From positions 1 to 64,000 of the forward strand of contig NZ_CP022961.1 of NCBI RefSeq assembly GCF_002285795.1: DNA of 64,000 nucleotides. The letters are read 5' to 3'. The notes under the pieces were generated by a model. The model did not search any database. It had not been told where the DNA came from and saw only the letters and a list, made by a program, of their open reading frames with translations. This document shows, in pieces, positions 45,160 through 53,531 of this stretch (its first letter is position 1; each line of letters opens with the position of its first letter). This DNA comes from Plantactinospora sp. KBS50. GTDB taxonomy: Bacteria; Actinomycetota; Actinomycetes; Mycobacteriales; Micromonosporaceae. The translations under genes were made by a program, and so were the position numbers.

Positions 45160-47579
45160 CGCGACCCGCCGAAGACGAGGTTCACGTGCTTGCGCAGCGC
45201 GTCGGCGTCGATGGGCTGGCTGCGGAACCCGACGTGCCCGTCCGGCCGGATCAGGTACAGGGCGGCGCCGGCCACCCCGTACGCGCGGCGGAACTCCCCG
45301 TCGGCGTCGTGCACCACCGGCGGGGCCGGCGAAGCCGGTACGGGGGCGTCCGGGCCGAGCAGCAGGTAGCCGTCGACCTCGCCGCCGGTCTGCCGGCCCA
45401 GTTGGGCGTAGAGCTGCGCCAGCGCGCCCAGGGTCGCCTCGTCGGTGTCGCCGTCCGCGTAGCTGAGCAGGGTGTGCCGGGTGCCCCGGGTCAGGTCGCG
45501 CAGCCGCAGCGGATGGCCGACGCCGGGCCGGCGCAGCCCACCGGCGTCCGGGGCGCGGTCGCCGGGGCCGGGGCCGTCGGCCAGCGCCTCCGGTGCGGCC
45601 AGCGATTCGCCGACCAGCGGGCTGTTCGCGTAGCTGAGCAGCATGGACATCTCCCGCCGGAACTGCCGGACCAGGTCGGCCCGGTCCAGTTCGTCGGTGA
45701 ACGCCATCCGCACCGCCCGTCCGACGATCTCCACTCCCTCGGGCCGCCGTTCGGTCTCGTAGCTGTCCAGCAGCCCGGGCGCGGCGAGCCCGCGGACCGC
45801 GAGCGCCAGCTTCCAGGCCAGGTTCCAGGCGTCCTGGATCCCGGTGTTCATGCCCTGGCCACCGGCCGGCGGATGCAGGTGCGCGGCGTCGCCGGCCACG
45901 AACACCCGGCCGCCGCGGTACCGGTCCACGATGCCGTGGCTGATCCGGAACACCGACGACCAGCGCAGGTTCGACGCCCGGGTACCGGCCGGGCCCAACT
46001 GGTCGATCGCGGCCTGCACGTCGGCGAGGGTGGGCGAGCCGAGTTCCTCGCTGAACCCGGGCGGGGCGTCCTGGCCGCCGGTCTGCGCGAAGAACCGGGC
46101 CGGGGCGAGCGTCGCGATCCGGTACCGGGACTCGCCGCGCAGCGGTACGCAGACCAGCATGCCGTCCATCTGGCCGTCGGTCTCGTGCATGAACCGCAGC
46201 AGGTGACCCGCCGGCATGTCCCAGTCCACGTCGACATCGCCGAGCATGAACAGCTGCGGGAACCGGCCGAGCCCGCCGGAGAAGGTCAGCCCGAGCTGTT
46301 CGCGCACCCGGCTGTGCGCGCCGTCGCAGCCGACCAGGTACTTCGCGCCGATCTGCGCGGTGCCGCCGTCGGCGGTGCGCACCGTGGCCGTCACGCCGGC
46401 GTCGTCCTGGGTGAACGAGACCAGTTCGGTGCCCCGCCGTACCGCGCCGCCGAGGGTGGCCAGCCGGTCGGTGAGGATGCGCTCGGTCTCGTACTGCGGC
46501 AGGCCGAGGTGCGCGTACGGCAGGTCCGGAAGCTCCCAGCTCATCCGGTGCACCTCGGCGCCGTTGACGAACACCATGTTCCCGGTCAGCCAGATCCCGG
46601 CGTCCATCGCCTCGCGGACGATGCCCTGCTCCTCCCAGATCTCCATGGTGCGGCAGTGCACGCCGATCGCCTTGTCGGCCTGGCCGGGCGGCGCGGTGAG
46701 CCGGTCGATGACCCGGCAGTCGATGCCGCGCCGGGCCAGCTCGACGGCGGCGGTCAACCCGGTGGGTCCCGCGCCGACGATGAGTACGTCCGTTGTCGTG
46801 TGCACGTCGGTCTCCTTGCCCCTGCGGGATGGACCGCCGGCCCTCCAGCGGTCCCGGCGGTGGTCCGTGTGCTCGTCGATCCGGTGCAGGATGCGGCGCC
46901 GGAAGTCGAGCAGGAACGGCGCGATCGGCCCGGCCTCCTCCCGGGCGTGCGCGGGATCGGCGATCCAGCCGAAGAAGGCGGCCTCGCCGGTCCACTCGGC
47001 GAAGATGTGGTGGATGTCCGAGCCGGGCTCGCGCAGCAGGTCCTCGCGCAGGTAGCCGGGCACCCGCGCCATCCGCGCGGCCACCTCGGGATAGCCGCGG
47101 TGGAACTCCGCGCGGCGCTGCGGCGGTACGACGATCTCGACGTCCACGAAGATCGTCGTACCGGTCGGGTCGTCGCCCGGTGCGGCGGAGGCGGCGGCCG
47201 GGGGCGCGGCGGCCGGGACCGGTGGCGTCGCGCCGGGACCGGCCGGGACGGGTGGCGCGGCGACCGGCTCGCCGGGCCGCAACCAGCCGCTGGAACCGTG
47301 CATCGTCCGGTGGTCGTCCGGCCCCGTCGGCTCGCAGAACGGCCGCAGCGCGTCGGCGATCCGGGCCGCGACCGGTCCGGCCCGGTAGGCGCGCAGCGCG
47401 GATTCGTCCACCCATTCGAGGACGACGACGAACGCGCGGGCGTCGAGGGCGTCCAGCAGCAACTCCCGGTGCAGCAGGCCGGGCACGGCCGCGAGATCGG
47501 CGGCGGCGGCCCGCCACGCGGCCGGCACGGCGTCCGGGTGGTCGGGGAGCACACGAATCCGGGACATCGTCCTGATCAT
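45156..47579 (-). CDS. FAD aromatic hydroxylase with N-terminal tandem ABM domains (807-residue form)
   Basis: Frame of 807 codons. Residues 1-90 and about 140-240 are ABM/SchA-CurD-like domains joined by an Ala/Pro linker. From about residue 260 an FAD-dependent phenol hydroxylase follows, with TDVLIVGAGPTGLTAAVELA, FVAGDAAHLHPPAGGQGMNTG and a thioredoxin-like C-terminus. The hydroxylase could also be made alone: GTG at 46805 is preceded by AAGGAGA at ideal spacing and would give 549 residues, the normal length. So either a natural fusion or two nested products. Such enzymes hydroxylate polycyclic polyketide rings. Confidence 0.88.
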   Translation of the reverse strand: MIRTMSRIRVLPDHPDAVPAAWRAAAADLAAVPGLLHRELLLDALDARAFVVVLEWVDESALRAYRAGPVAARIADALRPFCEPTGPDDHRTMHGSSGWLRPGEPVAAPPVPAGPGATPPVPAAAPPAAASAAPGDDPTGTTIFVDVEIVVPPQRRAEFHRGYPEVAARMARVPGYLREDLLREPGSDIHHIFAEWTGEAAFFGWIADPAHAREEAGPIAPFLLDFRRRILHRIDEHTDHRRDRWRAGGPSRRGKETDVHTTTDVLIVGAGPTGLTAAVELARRGIDCRVIDRLTAPPGQADKAIGVHCRTMEIWEEQGIVREAMDAGIWLTGNMVFVNGAEVHRMSWELPDLPYAHLGLPQYETERILTDRLATLGGAVRRGTELVSFTQDDAGVTATVRTADGGTAQIGAKYLVGCDGAHSRVREQLGLTFSGGLGRFPQLFMLGDVDVDWDMPAGHLLRFMHETDGQMDGMLVCVPLRGESRYRIATLAPARFFAQTGGQDAPPGFSEELGSPTLADVQAAIDQLGPAGTRASNLRWSSVFRISHGIVDRYRGGRVFVAGDAAHLHPPAGGQGMNTGIQDAWNLAWKLALAVRGLAAPGLLDSYETERRPEGVEIVGRAVRMAFTDELDRADLVRQFRREMSMLLSYANSPLVGESLAAPEALADGPGPGDRAPDAGGLRRPGVGHPLRLRDLTRGTRHTLLSYADGDTDEATLGALAQLYAQLGRQTGGEVDGYLLLGPDAPVPASPAPPVVHDADGEFRRAYGVAGAALYLIRPDGHVGFRSQPIDADALRKHVNLVFGGSR

Positions 47580-47733
47580 GGGAGCTCCTTGCCGGGCCGG
47601 CGTGCGACGCCGGCGCGGGACGATGGGCTTGAGCCGCGCGCGGAGCGTCGCCTCGGCGGGGAGTCTTCCCGGGGCGCCGTCACCGGGCCGTCACGGCCGG
47701 GCGGCGGCGGTGGAGTCCCGGTGACGCCGGAAA

Positions 47734-47779
47734 GCCGCCGTTCCCGGACGTCCTGGTCGGGACGTCCGGGAACGGCGGC
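47734..47779 (-). terminator. Strong hairpin after the CBM2/Cip1-like gene
   Basis: Perfect 20-base inverted repeat (arms 47734-47753 and 47760-47779, loop of 6), 30 bases after the stop of the minus-strand gene at 47809. It separates that gene from the polyketide cassette downstream. No U tract. Confidence 0.8.
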
Positions 47780-47808
47780 GAAGGAGGGTGGCCGGTGGTC
47801 GGGGGGAG

Positions 47809-49065
47809 CTAGCAGCCGATCCGGCTGCTGCCGAGGGCGACGTCGTCGAACCAGAGGGTGTCCGCGCCGTTGCCGTAGCTCTCCCAACCCAGGCGCAGAT
47901 CGGTGAGCTGGGGCTGCCAGGTGCGGTTGTACCACTGGCCGTCGATGTCGTGCGTGGGCACGCCGTCGGCGGTCAGCCCGGTGATGGCGGTGCCGTCGAG
48001 CCAGGTACGCAGTTGGCCGGCCGAGCCGTCGACCATGAACTCCACGCAGGACCACCGCTCGGTGGGCAGCGGCACGCTCAGCGCCACCCCGGCCGGGCTC
48101 TGCTCGGGCAGGGTCGCGTCATCGGAGGCGCGGTTCCACTGCATCGCGCCGTTCTGACCACCCATCCGCAGGTCCTTGTTGCCGTCCGCCGCGTCGGCCA
48201 TGGCCAGCATGGTGGTGTGTTCGTTCGGCAGCGCGGTGGTGTGGCGTACCCAGAACCGGCCGTACCGGACGCTGCCCACGCCGCTGAGGTCGCGGCTGGA
48301 CCGCACGAAGACGTGGTTGCAGTAGCCGGCGGCGCCGGTCACCTTTATCGACCGGCTGCCGCTGTGTGCCGTGCTGGTGTCCACCGTGGCGGTGCCGGAA
48401 CCCGAGCAGTCCTGGCTGACCACGCTCCAGTCGCCGGACGGCGTCGGGCCGGCCTGGTTCTCGAACCCGTCGCAGAGGACCGCACCCGCGCAACCCGCGG
48501 GTGGCGCGGTCGTCGGCGGCGCGGTGGTCGGCGGTGCGGTGGTCGGGGGCGCCGTCGTGGGCGGTGCGGTGGTCGGCGGTGCGGTCGTGGGCGGTGCCGT
48601 GGTCGGCACCGACGTGGTCGGCCCGCCGGTCGGGGTCGGTGCGGCGCCGTTGCACGGTACGCCGTTCAGCGTGAAGCCGGTCGGCGCCCCGGCACCGGCA
48701 CCCATGGTGCCCTGCACACCGAACTCGGTCGATCCGCCGGCCGGGATGCCGCCGTTCCAGGCCGCGTTGCTGGCGGTCACCACCGCGCCGGACTGGCTGA
48801 CCGTGGCGTTCCAGCCGTTCGTGACGTGCTCGTCACCGGCGTACGTCCAGGTCACCGTCCAGGCGGAGACGGCGGTGTCGCCCGGGGAAACCGTGACGTT
48901 GGCGGTGAACCCGCCCGTCCACTGGTTCGGCACGTAGCCGATCTGGCAGCCCTGTGCCGCCGCGGCGGGCCCGCCGAGCAGCGCGGTTCCGGTGACCGTG
49001 ACCGCGGCGGCAAGTGCGGCGACCACCGCCACGGTCGGGGCGGGTCGGGCGTGGAGTCTCGTCAT
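47809..49065 (-). CDS. Secreted CBM2 protein with Cip1-like catalytic/binding domain
   Basis: A 418-residue secreted protein. It has a signal peptide (about residues 1-37, ending GGPAAAA) and then a CBM2 module (about 38-140) with CQIGYVPNQWTGGFTANVTV and conserved Trp residues and a terminal Cys. A linker of repeated TTAPP units follows, then a C-terminal beta-sandwich domain (about 195-418) with LCDGFENQAG, GYCNHVFVRSS and DDVALGSSRIGC. That domain resembles fungal Cip1 and glucuronan-lyase-like proteins. It probably acts on plant polysaccharide; catalytic activity is not certain. GAAGGA precedes the ATG. Confidence 0.8.
   Translation of the reverse strand: MTRLHARPAPTVAVVAALAAAVTVTGTALLGGPAAAAQGCQIGYVPNQWTGGFTANVTVSPGDTAVSAWTVTWTYAGDEHVTNGWNATVSQSGAVVTASNAAWNGGIPAGGSTEFGVQGTMGAGAGAPTGFTLNGVPCNGAAPTPTGGPTTSVPTTAPPTTAPPTTAPPTTAPPTTAPPTTAPPTTAPPAGCAGAVLCDGFENQAGPTPSGDWSVVSQDCSGSGTATVDTSTAHSGSRSIKVTGAAGYCNHVFVRSSRDLSGVGSVRYGRFWVRHTTALPNEHTTMLAMADAADGNKDLRMGGQNGAMQWNRASDDATLPEQSPAGVALSVPLPTERWSCVEFMVDGSAGQLRTWLDGTAITGLTADGVPTHDIDGQWYNRTWQPQLTDLRLGWESYGNGADTLWFDDVALGSSRIGC
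48501..48606 (-). repeat. TTAPP-encoding 15-base tandem repeat
   Basis: About seven 15-base units encode the TTAPP linker between the CBM2 and C-terminal domains. They are imperfect, consistent with ordinary slippage in linker DNA. Boundaries are approximate. Confidence 0.75.
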
Positions 49066-49227
49066 GAAGGGTCCTTCACCATCGAGCGGGGCGGGGCACC
49101 GGCACGGCGGACCGTGGCGGATGCCCTGGGAGGAAACGGTCGGTGCGTACGACCGAGGAGCCCGGCTCGGGTGGACCTGTCAGCCGCCGGCGGCCCGGAT
49201 AAACCGGACCCTGGCGACGCCCGCCTC

Positions 49228-49256
49228 AATCTATTGACATCTTACGATTTAATCAA
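49228..49256 (-). promoter_or_regulatory. Sigma-70-like promoter for the CBM2 gene
   Basis: On the minus strand TTGATT (49251-49256), a 17-base spacer and TAGATT (49228-49233), in an AT-rich island unlike the surrounding DNA. It lies about 165 bases before the start of the CBM2 gene. Tentative. Confidence 0.45.
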
Positions 49257-49276
49257 GCGATCGACGCCCCGGCGGA

Positions 49277-50191
49277 TCAGCGTGCTCGGCGGAAGCCGTA
49301 CGTCTCGGCCGTGCGGGCGAAGCCGAGCGACTCGTACAGTCGCCGCGCCGGCACGTTCCCGGCGTCGTGGTTCACGCTCACCGTCCGCATGCCGGCCGAG
49401 CGCATCCGGTGCATCGCCTCCAGCAGCACCGCTCGGGCCAGGCCGCGGCGCTGGAAGTCCCGGGCCGTACCCACCGGCTCGAAGTGCCCGGACCGGTTCC
49501 GCGGATCCAGCCAGTAGACCGCGTACGCGGCGATCCGGCCGTCCGGCGCCTCCGCCACGATCTCCCGGTCCGGTGTGTACCCGGGCCGGCTCATCACCGC
49601 CGAGCGGTACCGATCCCCGGTCCAGTCCTCGGTGAACGAGGTGTTGCGGGCCTCGGCGAGCCGGTCGGCGTCGGCCAGCCGGGCCGGGCGCAGCCGGAAG
49701 CCGGCCGGCGGCGAGGGCTCCGCGGGCGGGGTGGCCAGCCCGCGTTCCCGCACGTGGTCCCAGGTCCGGAACCGGGTGAACCGCTGCTCGCCGAGCAGCC
49801 GGGCGCGGACGGTGTCGCAGTCCCAGACGTCGGTGAGCACGTACCGGCCGCTGGCCCGCTCGGCCGTGACGGTGGCGGCGGTGGCCAGCATCGACCGCTC
49901 GCCGTCCGTGCCGCGCAGCGCCGGCGCGGCCAGTACGTCGAACGCCACCCCGAAGCGCAGGCAGACGGCCACCCCGACGATCTCCCCGGCGTCCTCCCAG
50001 AGCCGGACGAGTTCCCCGACCGGCCGGCGACCGCGCAGATTCTCGTAGATCCGGTGGGGCAACTCGCCGACGTGGTCGTACCCGCACCGGCCGGCGGTGG
50101 CGATCCAGCTCGCGACCGCGTCCTGGAGCCGGGGCAGGTCCGTGTCCGCGTACGGCCGGAGGGTCAGCTCGTCGGGAGGCACGGCCCGCAC
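49277..50191 (-). CDS. GNAT-family N-acetyltransferase (tandem GNAT form)
   Basis: A 304-residue protein with two GNAT-like halves. The second carries the acetyl-CoA motif FEPVGTARDFQRRGLARAVLLEAM near residue 240 and NVPARRLYESLGFARTAETYGF. This layout is that of many actinobacterial acetyltransferases, including mycothiol synthase relatives, but the mycothiol synthase signature is not clear. Substrate unknown. Confidence 0.88.
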   Translation of the reverse strand: MRAVPPDELTLRPYADTDLPRLQDAVASWIATAGRCGYDHVGELPHRIYENLRGRRPVGELVRLWEDAGEIVGVAVCLRFGVAFDVLAAPALRGTDGERSMLATAATVTAERASGRYVLTDVWDCDTVRARLLGEQRFTRFRTWDHVRERGLATPPAEPSPPAGFRLRPARLADADRLAEARNTSFTEDWTGDRYRSAVMSRPGYTPDREIVAEAPDGRIAAYAVYWLDPRNRSGHFEPVGTARDFQRRGLARAVLLEAMHRMRSAGMRTVSVNHDAGNVPARRLYESLGFARTAETYGFRRAR

Positions 50192-50284
50192 GCTACCGAC
50201 CGGGACCGCACCGCCTCAATGAGCTTCCACCGACGGACGCCGGTCAATATCCGGCGCCGCCCACCCTCCGATGGGGAGCCACCG

Positions 50285-50599
50285 TCAGTCGGCGGGGTCG
50301 AGCCGCAGGTAGCGGTCCCGGGTGAAGATCTGCCAGAAGGCACTGCCGAACCCACCGTTCGGCCCGAGCCGCAGCCGGACCTCGCCGCCGGCGCCGACCT
50401 CGAACTCCAGTTCCGGGCTGCCGGTCCAGCCGATTTTCGCCCTGGCCCGGTGCCGCCCGGGCGTGACGACGAGCCGCAGTTCCCGCCCGGGCGCCAGCTC
50501 GCCCCGCTCCGTGCCGTCGACCAGCAGGCGGCACGCGGGCAACCGGTCGCGCCAGGTGGCGGGTGACCGGTGGACGACCAGGGTGGCGGCGACCGTCAT
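50285..50599 (-). CDS. Hypothetical beta-rich protein
   Basis: A 104-residue protein: TVAATLVVHRSPATWRDRLPACRLLVDGTERGELAPGRELRLVVTPGRHRARAKIGW. The pattern (strand, polar turn, Gly-X-X-Arg strand) resembles PEGA-like or small beta-sandwich proteins found singly in actinobacteria. No signal peptide or membrane helix. The ATG at 50599 was used; an upstream in-frame start exists but adds no conserved sequence. Function unknown. Confidence 0.65.
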   Translation of the reverse strand: MTVAATLVVHRSPATWRDRLPACRLLVDGTERGELAPGRELRLVVTPGRHRARAKIGWTGSPELEFEVGAGGEVRLRLGPNGGFGSAFWQIFTRDRYLRLDPAD

Positions 50600-50652
50600 G
50601 CCAAAAATGATCGCCCGGCCGCCGGTCGGCCGCAATTCGGGAGCACGGCCGC

Positions 50653-51546
50653 TCAGCGGTCCACGACCACGACCTCGGTGCCCGGGATCAGCTCGGCGAG
50701 CAACTGCCGCTGGCCGCTGCGGGTCAGCCGGATGCAGCCGTCGCTCACGTCCCTGCCCAGGGCCGCGTCGGTGTACCAGGTGTGGATGCCCGTGTGCGCG
50801 CCGCGCAGGCTGGTCGGCACGCTGCCCGGGTCGTCCGGCACGGCACCGAGCGCGAAGACGTCGGTGTCCGCGTACACCTTTCCGGCCAACCGGGACCGGC
50901 CCAGGATGAAGGTGCGGCCGAGCGGGGTGGGGGTGGTGGCCTGGCCGAGCGTCACCGGCCAGGACCGGACCTGCGCGTCGTCCCGGTACCAGATCAGCCG
51001 GTGCGACCGTCGTTGCACGACGATCAGGTCACGCAGCGCCACGGTCTCCCAGCCACCCGGCGGCACCCAGGCGATCGTCCGGTTCACCGAGGGCAGCAGC
51101 ACGGCCGCCCAGCCGGCGCGGGTTTGCACGATGGGCACGGTGAGCGGCACCCCGGAGAGGGTGGGCGCCAGGAACGCCCGCGGCCGGCCGCCCGGTGCGT
51201 CGTACGCGGCGACCCGGGTGCTCGGGTGCAGCCCCGTGCCCAGCCGGGTCGTGGAGTGCGGGTCGGGGTCGGCCGGGAAGCCCCCGGGCGCCGGGCCGTA
51301 GTCGACGACCGGCAGCCAGTCCGGCGCCGGCGCCGCCTCGATCGACTCCTGTGCCGCGGTGGTGGGCGCCGCCGGCGTGCCGCCGGTTGGCGGGGTCGCC
51401 CAGCGTGCCGGATCGTTCCGCGGACCGGCAAGCGTCACCGCGGCGAGCCCACCGAGCAGGGCCACCAGGATGACGGCCACGACGGGCAGCCACCACCAGC
51501 GCCGCCGGGGGGCGGGCGAGGCCGGACCGGGGGCTACGACAGCCAC
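50653..51546 (-). CDS. L,D-transpeptidase (YkuD family)
   Basis: Forms 3-3 peptidoglycan cross-links or attaches proteins to the wall. The 297-residue protein has a cytoplasmic Arg/Trp stretch, an N-terminal membrane anchor (LPVVAVILVALLGGLAAVTLA), a Pro/Ala linker and a C-terminal YkuD domain. The catalytic motif is HTGIHTW followed by SDGCIRLT, with Cys near residue 271. Divergent from the ABC exporter operon. Confidence 0.93.
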   Translation of the reverse strand: MAVVAPGPASPAPRRRWWWLPVVAVILVALLGGLAAVTLAGPRNDPARWATPPTGGTPAAPTTAAQESIEAAPAPDWLPVVDYGPAPGGFPADPDPHSTTRLGTGLHPSTRVAAYDAPGGRPRAFLAPTLSGVPLTVPIVQTRAGWAAVLLPSVNRTIAWVPPGGWETVALRDLIVVQRRSHRLIWYRDDAQVRSWPVTLGQATTPTPLGRTFILGRSRLAGKVYADTDVFALGAVPDDPGSVPTSLRGAHTGIHTWYTDAALGRDVSDGCIRLTRSGQRQLLAELIPGTEVVVVDR

Positions 51547-51646
51547 CCCCCGACTCTACGGCGCCGGCCGGCCACCGCCACGACGCCGGGCGGGGGCGGC
51601 GCCAGGACCCGGGCGGCGTCGTGGCCGGCGCGCCGCCCGGCGGCGC

Positions 51647-51680
51647 TGACATTTGTCATGGTCGCGACGGGTGAATGTCA
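51647..51680. promoter_or_regulatory. Candidate operator upstream of the ABC-kinase-regulator operon
   Basis: TGACATTTGTCA at 51647-51658 is a perfect 5-base dyad with a two-base centre, and TGAATGTCA at 51672-51680 repeats the half-site. It lies between the L,D-transpeptidase gene and the ABC operon, 60-90 bases before the ABC gene start. Binding by the NarL-type regulator of the operon is inferred. Confidence 0.45.
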
Positions 51681-51739
51681 CGGACGGATCGTGATCCCCG
51701 GCCCCGGGAAGCCGGGCCGCTCCGCACGACAGTGATGGC

Positions 51740-52714
51740 ATGACAACCACGACCCAGCTTCCGCCGGCCGCCGACGCGGCCGGTCCGGCCGGTCCGGCCG
51801 ACGCGCCGGTACCGGCCATCGTCCTCGACGGACTCACCAAGACGTTCGGTCCGGTCCGCGCCGTGGACGGGCTCAGCCTGCGGATCCAGCCGGGCGAGGT
51901 GGTGGCGTTCCTGGGTCCCAACGGCGCCGGCAAGACCACCACCATCGACATGCTGCTCGGGCTGGCCCGCCCGACCAGCGGCACCGTCAGCGTGTACGGC
52001 CAGCGGCCCACCGACGCGGTCGCGCACGGCCGGGTGGCCGCCGTCATGCAGAGCGGCGGGCTGCTCAAGGACCTCACGGTGGCCGAGACCGTGAAGATGA
52101 CCGCCGGGCTGTTCGGGTACGCCCGGCCGGTGGCCGAGGTGCTGGAGCGGGCCGGGATCACCGAGATCGCGAACCGCCGGGTGGACAGGTGCTCGGGCGG
52201 CCAGCAGCAGCGGCTGCGGTTCGCCATGGCGCTGCTGCCCGATCCGGACCTGATGGTGCTGGACGAGCCGACCACCGGGATGGACGTCGAGGGGCGGCGG
52301 GACTTCTGGTCCTCGATCCGGCACGACGCGCAGGGCGGCCGGACCATCCTGTTCGCCACGCACTACCTGGAGGAGGCGGACCAGTACGCGGACCGGATCG
52401 TGCTGATCAGCCGCGGCCGGATCGTCGCCGACGGCACCACCGCCCAGGTGAAGGCGCTGGCCGCCGGGCGGGTCATCCGGGCCACCCTGCCCGGCGCCGA
52501 CCAGGTGCGGCTCGCGGCCCTGCCCGGGGTGGACTCCGTCGAGGTACGCGGGGACACCGTGCTGCTGTCCACCGGCGACTCCGACGCGGTGGCGCGGCAC
52601 CTGCTCACCGCCACCGAGGCGCGGGACCTGGAGATCACCGCGCACAACCTGGAGGACGCGTTCATCGCCCTCACCACCGAGCAGGCCGAGACCGAGACGG
52701 GGAGCGCCCGATGA
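51740..52714 (+). CDS. ABC exporter ATPase (DrrA-like)
   Basis: A 324-residue ATPase of the drug-exporter class. Walker A GPNGAGKTTTIDMLLGL near residue 60, Q-loop VMQSGGLLKDLTV, signature CSGGQQQRLRFAMAL near residue 155, and Walker B LMVLDEPTTGMD. The C-terminal extension (DSVEVRGDTVLLSTGDSDAVARHLL) is typical for this class. The next gene is the matching permease (ATGA overlap). Substrate not evident. Confidence 0.93.
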   Translation: MTTTTQLPPAADAAGPAGPADAPVPAIVLDGLTKTFGPVRAVDGLSLRIQPGEVVAFLGPNGAGKTTTIDMLLGLARPTSGTVSVYGQRPTDAVAHGRVAAVMQSGGLLKDLTVAETVKMTAGLFGYARPVAEVLERAGITEIANRRVDRCSGGQQQRLRFAMALLPDPDLMVLDEPTTGMDVEGRRDFWSSIRHDAQGGRTILFATHYLEEADQYADRIVLISRGRIVADGTTAQVKALAAGRVIRATLPGADQVRLAALPGVDSVEVRGDTVLLSTGDSDAVARHLLTATEARDLEITAHNLEDAFIALTTEQAETETGSAR

Positions 52715-53520
52715 CCACCGCCACCACCGCCAGTTCCACTCCCGGCCGGCTCGACGCGCGGGAGCGCCGGCTTCCCCCGCTCGGCGGGTTCAGCCTCGGC
52801 CTGCTGGTCCTGGAGGTCCGCCGGGTGCTGCGCAACCGCCGTACGCTGATCTTCATCCTGGTCATGCCGGCGGTGTTCTTCCTGCTGTTCGGGCTGCCGC
52901 AGCGCGGGCAGACGCTCGACAACGGCCAGCCGATCACCGGCTACATCATGATCAGCCTGGCCGTGTACGGCGCGATGGTCGCCACCACCAGCGGCGGCGG
53001 CATGGTCGCCGTCGAACGGTCGCTGGGCTGGAGCCGGCAGCTCCGGCTCACCCCGCTGCGCCCCGGCGCGTACGTCGCCACCAAGGTCCTCACCGCGATG
53101 ACCCTGGGTCTGCTCGCGGTGCTGGTGGAGTTCGCGGTCGGCGCCGCCGCCGGGGTCCGGCTCGACCCGCACGTGTGGCTGCTGTCCGGCCTCGCCGCCT
53201 GGCTCGGCTCCCTGGTCTTCGCCGCGTTCGGGCTGTTCATCGGGTACCTGGCCCCGGCCGAGAACGTCATGCAGTTCCTCGGGCCGATCCTGGCCATCCT
53301 GGCCATGTTCGGCGGGCTGTTCGTGCCGATCGAGGTGCTTCCGCACGTTCTCCAGCAGATCGCCAAGTTCACCCCGGTGTACGGCGTGGGTGCCATCGCG
53401 CGCAGCCCGCTGACCGGTGACGGGTTCACCGCCGCGGCGGTGGCCAACGTGATCGGCTGGACCGCGGTGTTCGGGTTCGGCGCGGCCCGGCTGTTCCGCC
53501 GCGACACCACCCGGGTCTGA
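52711..53520 (+). CDS. ABC-2-type exporter permease
   Basis: A 269-residue permease of the ABC-2 family with six hydrophobic helices: LIFILVMPAVFFLLFGL, MISLAVYGAMVATTSGGGMVAVERSLGWSRQLRLTPL, LTAMTLGLLAVLVEFAVG, FLGPILAILAMFGGLFVPIEVL. ATGA overlap with the ATPase gene. It precedes a kinase/regulator pair in the same orientation, so the operon probably senses and exports an envelope-active compound. Confidence 0.92.
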   Translation: MTTATTASSTPGRLDARERRLPPLGGFSLGLLVLEVRRVLRNRRTLIFILVMPAVFFLLFGLPQRGQTLDNGQPITGYIMISLAVYGAMVATTSGGGMVAVERSLGWSRQLRLTPLRPGAYVATKVLTAMTLGLLAVLVEFAVGAAAGVRLDPHVWLLSGLAAWLGSLVFAAFGLFIGYLAPAENVMQFLGPILAILAMFGGLFVPIEVLPHVLQQIAKFTPVYGVGAIARSPLTGDGFTAAAVANVIGWTAVFGFGAARLFRRDTTRV

Positions 53521-53531
53521 CCCGGGCTACG

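Noticed and set aside
48501..48606. CRISPR-like array
   Set aside because: The 15-base repeats are directly adjacent without spacers and encode a TTAPP protein linker.
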